Assembly: GCF_024170005.1 (NCBI RefSeq)
Contig: NZ_JALJXJ010000001.1
Location: 124,001-188,000 of the forward strand
DNA length: 64,000 nt
Reading direction: 5' to 3'
Source: Azospirillum lipoferum
GTDB taxonomy: Bacteria; Pseudomonadota; Alphaproteobacteria; Azospirillales; Azospirillaceae
Shown here piece by piece: positions 60,355-64,000 of the stretch. Every line of letters starts with the position of its first letter. Within the stretch, counting starts at the first letter, position 1. The translations under genes and the position numbers were made by a program. The notes beneath the pieces are model-generated. The model did no database searches and had not been told where the DNA came from. It saw only the letters and a program-made list of their open reading frames with translations.

Positions 60355-61347
60355 ATGTCCGCCCAGCAGCTGACCGTCCGTCGGGAAATTTTTCCAATCC
60401 GCGGCGCCTTCCGCATCTCGCGCGGAGCCAAGACCGAAGCCGCGGTGGTGGTGGCGGAGGTGGCCGATGGTCCCCATCGCGGCCGTGGCGAATGCGTGCC
60501 CTACGCCCGCTACGGTGAGAGCGTCGACGGGGTCGTCGCCGCGCTGGAGACGATGGCCGATGCCGTTGCCAGCGGGCTTGATCGCGCCGCGCTGGCCCGG
60601 CAGATGCCGCCCGGTGCCGCCCGCAACGCGCTGGACTGCGCCCTGTGGGATCTGGAGGCCAAGCGCAGCGGCGTGCCGGTCTGGAAGCTCGCCGGTCTGA
60701 CCGAGCCGCCGGGGCCGCTTGTCACCTGCTACACGCTGAGCGTCGATGAACCGGAAATCATGGCCGCCGCGGCCCGCGAGCGGGCGCCGCGCCACCCGCT
60801 GCTGAAGATGAAGCTGACGGGGGAGGGCGATCTCGATCGCGTCCGGGCGGTTCGCGCCGCTGCCCCTGCCGCCCGGCTGGTGGTGGACGCCAACGAGGGC
60901 TGGACGCTGGACCAACTGCACGGTTTCGCCCCCGTGCTCGCCGGTCTGGGTGTCGAGATGATCGAGCAGCCGCTGCCCGCCGGCCAGGACGAGGCGTTGC
61001 GCGGCGTCGACTGCCCGGTGCCGCTCGGCGCCGACGAGTCCTGCCATGGGCTGGAGTCGCTGGAGCGGCTGCGCGGGCTCTACCGGGTGGTGAACGTCAA
61101 GCTGGACAAGACCGGCGGCCTGACCGAGGCGCTGGCGATGACCCGGGCGGCGCACGCCATGGGTTTCGAGGTGATGGTCGGCTGCATGGTGGCGACGTCG
61201 CTGGCCATGGCGCCGGCGATGCTGGTGGGGCAGGGCGCGCGCTACGTCGATCTGGACGGCCCGCTGCTGCTGGCCCGCGACCGCGAGCCGGGGCTGGTCT
61301 ATGACGGCGCGGTGGTTCAGCCGCCGGTCGCGGCGTTGTGGGGGTAG
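60355..61347 (+). CDS. Dipeptide epimerase (L-Ala-D/L-Glu epimerase-like, enolase superfamily)
   Basis: A 330-residue enolase-superfamily enzyme of the muconate lactonising subgroup. The N-terminal capping domain (PIRGAFRISRGAKTEAAVVV, RGECVPYARYGESVD) and barrel follow. Catalytic Lys is in LKMKL, metal ligands are Asp in VVDANEGW, Glu in IEQPL and Asp in GADESCHG, and the second Lys is in VNVKLDKTGG. The N-terminal ECVPYARYGES motif is typical of Ala-Glu epimerases that recycle peptidoglycan peptides. Specificity is inferred. The ATG at 60355 lies just after a terminator hairpin, so the gene probably has its own promoter. Confidence 0.85.
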   Translation: MSAQQLTVRREIFPIRGAFRISRGAKTEAAVVVAEVADGPHRGRGECVPYARYGESVDGVVAALETMADAVASGLDRAALARQMPPGAARNALDCALWDLEAKRSGVPVWKLAGLTEPPGPLVTCYTLSVDEPEIMAAAARERAPRHPLLKMKLTGEGDLDRVRAVRAAAPAARLVVDANEGWTLDQLHGFAPVLAGLGVEMIEQPLPAGQDEALRGVDCPVPLGADESCHGLESLERLRGLYRVVNVKLDKTGGLTEALAMTRAAHAMGFEVMVGCMVATSLAMAPAMLVGQGARYVDLDGPLLLARDREPGLVYDGAVVQPPVAALWG

Positions 61348-61365
61348 GAGCGGTACTTTGCCGCC

Positions 61366-61776
61366 TCACGCCCCCTGCACATAAGGCGGCGGCGGAGTCC
61401 CCACCGATGCCGGGACATAGGGCGCATCGGCCAGCCCGTTGACCTTTGCCGCCATCACGAAGTCGTTCTCGTGCAGGCCCCTGATCTTGTGGGTCCAAAA
61501 GGCGACCGAGCAGTGGCCCCAGCCGAAACGGATCTCCGCATGGTGCCCCTCCGCTTCGCACAGGTCGCCTACCTGATTGGCGAAGGCCTGGGCCTGGACG
61601 AAGTCGGGGAACTTGAAGTCGCGTTCGATGCGGTCGGGATCCTCCTTCAGGACCCATCCCGGCACCTGCACCAGATAGGAGGCGGCCATCGCGCGGTCCA
61701 TTGGCGGTATCCCGCCGCGGCAGGGCTCGCAGGTCTTGCCGGCCAACTCCTGCGTCGTCGGCGCTTGCGGTGTCAT
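61366..61776 (-). CDS. Pterin-4a-carbinolamine dehydratase
   Basis: A 136-residue cytoplasmic enzyme that dehydrates 4a-hydroxytetrahydrobiopterin, recycling the pterin cofactor of aromatic amino acid hydroxylases. The core includes GHHAEIRFGWGHCSVAFWTH with the two catalytic His of GHHAEI and the third His of WTHKIRGLHEND. A metal-like N-terminal CEPCRGGIPPMD is also found in related bacterial proteins. GGGGAG lies 6-10 nt before the ATG. No phenylalanine hydroxylase gene is near. It converges with the dipeptide epimerase gene. Confidence 0.9.
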   Translation of the reverse strand: MTPQAPTTQELAGKTCEPCRGGIPPMDRAMAASYLVQVPGWVLKEDPDRIERDFKFPDFVQAQAFANQVGDLCEAEGHHAEIRFGWGHCSVAFWTHKIRGLHENDFVMAAKVNGLADAPYVPASVGTPPPPYVQGA

Positions 61777-61912
61777 CCCGGTCTCTCCCCTGTTGGACGG
61801 TTGGGCGGTCTGGGCTAGAAGCCTATCGCCTACAAGCTTGGGGTCGGGCCGCCGCTTCGGCAAGCCCGGCGCCTTGCCTGCATTCGCCAGATGCACTTAT
61901 GGAAGCGATCCG

Positions 61913-62518
61913 ATGACCGACCTGCGCACCGACCTGCCCTTCGCCGACTACCAGTATCCGACCAAGCCGGTGGACGGGCCGCGGCTCGCCATCGTCGGCG
62001 AGGCGCCGGGGGCGGAGGAAGCGCGGCAGGGCACCCCCTTCGTCGGGCGCAGCGGCAAGCTGCTGGACGAATCGCTGGCAGCCGTCGGGATCGAGCGGGC
62101 GGAATGTCTCGTCGCCAACGTCTTCCGCTATCAGCCGCCCGGCAACAAGGTCGGGCACTTCTTCTCCTCGCGCGCCCGCGCCCGCAAGGAGGGCCGCGAG
62201 ATCGACGAGAGCTGGGGCGCCTTCGGCACCTCGGACCGGCTGCTGGCCGAATTCGCCGGCGAGATCGAGCATCTGCGCGCCACCCTGGCCGACTACCGGC
62301 CGTCGGTGATCGTGGCGCTCGGCCGCACGCCCACCTGGGCGCTGACCGGGGAGAACGGCATCCTGCAACTGCGCGGCAAGGTGTTGCCCTGCCGCCTGCT
62401 GGAGGGGGTGGAGGTGGTGCCGACCTTCCACCCCAGCTATCTGCTGCGTGGCCAGCTGGTGGAGCAGCCGACCTTCCTGGCTGATCTGCGGCTGGCCGTG
62501 TCGCGCCTTACCCGTTAG
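61913..62518 (+). CDS. Uracil-DNA glycosylase superfamily protein without iron-sulfur cysteines
   Basis: A 201-residue soluble protein. It has the family-4/5-like motif VGEAPGAEEARQGTPFVGRS and the distal VVPTFHPSYLLR, the usual motifs for uracil recognition and catalysis. Family 4 and 5 enzymes carry four Cys for a 4Fe-4S cluster; only two Cys are found here (VANVF side ECLV and LPCRL), so no cluster is expected. It could be a family-4 relative with altered chemistry or a different substrate. The ATG 61913 follows GGAAGCG. It converges with, and overlaps by 11 bp, the methyltransferase gene. Confidence 0.8.
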   Translation: MTDLRTDLPFADYQYPTKPVDGPRLAIVGEAPGAEEARQGTPFVGRSGKLLDESLAAVGIERAECLVANVFRYQPPGNKVGHFFSSRARARKEGREIDESWGAFGTSDRLLAEFAGEIEHLRATLADYRPSVIVALGRTPTWALTGENGILQLRGKVLPCRLLEGVEVVPTFHPSYLLRGQLVEQPTFLADLRLAVSRLTR

Positions 62519-63167
62519 GCAGCAGCCGCCAGATCGCCGTTTCGCGCGTCTCCCGATCCTCCAGCTCCAGCGAGGTGGGGACGGTGTAGCTGGCAACCTT
62601 CTCGACCCCGCTCCCGGGGAAATAGGCGCGGCCGGGATCGCCCAGCAGCACCAGCGTGCCGGTGGCAGCGATGTCGCGCAGCCATGCCGTCACCCGTTCC
62701 GCCATCGGCCGCTCGTAACAGACGTCGCCAGCCAGCACCACGTCGATGCCCGGCAGTGGCCGGTCGACCAGATCGGCGCTGACCGGCTTCACCTCCACTC
62801 CATTGGCCTCGGCATTCAGTGCGATGGCGGCCAGCGAGAAGCGGTCGATGTCGCAGGACTGCACCCGCGCCGCACCCGCCTTCATCGCCGCGATGCCGAC
62901 CAGCCCGGTGCCTGCGGCAAAATCGAGCACCGACCTGCCGGCCACCAGCTCCGGCCGGTCGAGCAACAGCCGCGCCACAGCTTGCCCGCCCGGCCAAGCG
63001 AAAGCCCAGTATGGCGGTGGCAAATTTGTGGCGGCCAAGGTTTCCTCTGTCGCCTGCCAGAGTGGCGTTACTTCGGTGGCAAGATGAAGCTGGATTTCCG
63101 GCAACAGCGGGGTGGTCGTCAGCGTGGTGTTGTCGCGGACGAAATCTGACGGGGATGCGTTGTTCAT
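62508..63167 (-). CDS. Class I SAM-dependent methyltransferase (ETFB/nicotinamide-methylase type)
   Basis: A 219-residue methyltransferase with the SAM-binding motif VLDFAAGTGLVGIAAMKAGA and the following CDIDRFSLAAIALNAEANG. The motif AGDVCYERPMAERV (motif IV type) and PPPYWAFAWPGGQAVARLLL match the COG3897 group, which includes electron-transfer-flavoprotein lysine methyltransferase. The target protein is not evident. The ATG 63167 (MNNASPSDFVRDN) is preferred to an upstream start. Its 3' end overlaps the uracil-DNA glycosylase gene by 11 bp. Confidence 0.85.
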   Translation of the reverse strand: MNNASPSDFVRDNTTLTTTPLLPEIQLHLATEVTPLWQATEETLAATNLPPPYWAFAWPGGQAVARLLLDRPELVAGRSVLDFAAGTGLVGIAAMKAGAARVQSCDIDRFSLAAIALNAEANGVEVKPVSADLVDRPLPGIDVVLAGDVCYERPMAERVTAWLRDIAATGTLVLLGDPGRAYFPGSGVEKVASYTVPTSLELEDRETRETAIWRLLPNG

Positions 63168-63309
63168 ACGAAGATTCCCAAGGGACGCCGCTGTTGCGGG
63201 GAAGGCGGGGGATGGCTTATGAATGTTACATAATTCAAACGGTGTAGACACAGCTGCGAACCCGTGTTACCCGTTTCCACCAGGGGAAAACAGAGGGATT
63301 GGGGGAGTC

Positions 63310-64000
63310 ATGCGGCAGAGGGGAACCGCCATCGGCCTTTCGTTTGCGGCTTTGATCGCGCTGAGCCCCCTTACCGTTTCGACGGCTGCCGCGCAAGACG
63401 GCGACTGCGTTCGTACGGTCCGCTCCATCTCCGATTTTACGATTCGCGGCGACGCCTGGACCTGGTGGGACCATGCCGCCGGCCAGTATGACCGCGAACA
63501 CCGCCCCGCCATCGGTTCCGTCCTCGTCTTCAAGCGCACCGGCCATATGCGCCGCGGCCACGTTTCGCTGGTCAGCGCGGTGATCGACCGCCGCACCATC
63601 GAGGTGGACCACAGCTGGCTGGACGGCGACGGGCTGCGCCGCGGCATGCGGGTGGTCGACGTGTCCCGCAACAACGACTGGTCCGCCGTCCGCGTCTGGC
63701 ACGAGCCGACCGACCAGCTCGGCCTGCGCGTCTACGCCGCCTATGGCTTCATCATGCCGGAAGGCGAATCGGAGGCCCCGCGCGGCGGCCGGATGCTCGA
63801 CGCCGGCGACCGCGGTATGGACCAGGGCTTCGCCAGCAGCCCGCGTGGCCGCGCCAAGGCCAATGGCCCACGCATGATGGAAGCCTCGCTCCAGCCGCAG
63901 AAGGGCCACAGCGTCTCGGTGCCGGGCCGCAAGCCGCAGAGCCTGTCGACCACCGCCGTCGCCTCCCACACCCCGCAGAAGCCGCAGCGTATGGACGTCG
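63310..64000 (+). CDS. Secreted CHAP-domain-like protein, 5' part only
   Basis: The frame starts at ATG 63310 (GGGGGAG upstream) and is open to the window end (230 codons), so the C-terminus is not seen. A signal peptide (AIGLSFAALIALSPLTVSTAAA) indicates export. The sequence then has DGDCVRTVRSISDF, a WTWWDHAAGQY block, RRGHVSLVSAVIDRRTIEVDHSWL and SVRVWHEP-like strands. Cys in GDC and His in RGHVS match the catalytic Cys/His pattern of CHAP amidases acting on peptidoglycan. The tail is Pro/Ser/Lys-rich and likely disordered. Catalytic activity is inferred from the pattern. Confidence 0.75.
   Translation, partial: MRQRGTAIGLSFAALIALSPLTVSTAAAQDGDCVRTVRSISDFTIRGDAWTWWDHAAGQYDREHRPAIGSVLVFKRTGHMRRGHVSLVSAVIDRRTIEVDHSWLDGDGLRRGMRVVDVSRNNDWSAVRVWHEPTDQLGLRVYAAYGFIMPEGESEAPRGGRMLDAGDRGMDQGFASSPRGRAKANGPRMMEASLQPQKGHSVSVPGRKPQSLSTTAVASHTPQKPQRMDV

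Overview
The window is a high-GC chromosomal segment that reads as an alphaproteobacterium close to Azospirillum (Rhodospirillales). This is inferred from several things: the ileS-lspA-lipoprotein-M16-M16 block, the split F0 operon with both b and b' subunits, the many chemoreceptors, a large flagellin, and a membrane-bound formate dehydrogenase cluster. No rRNA, tRNA, CRISPR array, insertion sequence or prophage was seen.

Layout. 1-2.7 kb: the end of an AmpR-like LysR regulator, a small membrane protein and pgi. 3.1-10.6 kb (minus strand): ileS, lspA, a DUF3035/BamF-type lipoprotein and a pair of M16 peptidases (one with, one without the zinc motif). This stretch holds two inverted pairs of a REP-like palindrome, one of which runs through a coding sequence. 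10.8-16.0 kb (plus strand): a compact four-gene glycosyltransferase cassette (GT10 fucosyltransferase, an unassigned GT-A-like enzyme, a TPR-SPINDLY O-GlcNAc transferase and a GT7 galactosyltransferase). 16.2-24.6 kb: pyrE, a chemoreceptor, an S10 carboxypeptidase, a 621-residue flagellin with a sigma-54-like promoter, a RidA protein and a FemAB-like acyltransferase.

24.6-41.6 kb is a molybdenum/tungsten-enzyme region. It contains moaA (with a CaiB-type CoA transferase), a multi-cluster ferredoxin, tungstate transporter genes tupA and tupB without tupC, and fdhD-mobA-DUF3305-DUF3306. These are followed by a formate dehydrogenase operon: TorD-like chaperone, Tat-target peptide, catalytic subunit, iron-sulfur subunit, small lipoprotein and cytochrome b subunit. 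An epimerase, a frameshifted HTH regulator and a LysR remnant sit inside this region. 41.7-52.3 kb: a class II aldolase, a sensor kinase, a LigB-type dioxygenase, the F0 ATP synthase operon, an SCO protein, a chemoreceptor-hemerythrin fusion and a PhoH ATPase.

53.1-64 kb: minCDE, an FG-GAP/UnbV protein, a split aerotaxis-type receptor (a PAS protein overlapping an MCP), a soluble MCP-tip/Cache protein, a dipeptide epimerase, a pterin-carbinolamine dehydratase, a uracil-DNA glycosylase-like protein, a methyltransferase and the start of a secreted CHAP-like protein.

The most suggestive system is the glycosyltransferase cassette. Its enzymes could in principle start an O-GlcNAc on a protein, extend it with galactose and fucosylate it. 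A large flagellin gene lies a few kilobases downstream. This is inference from family membership only.
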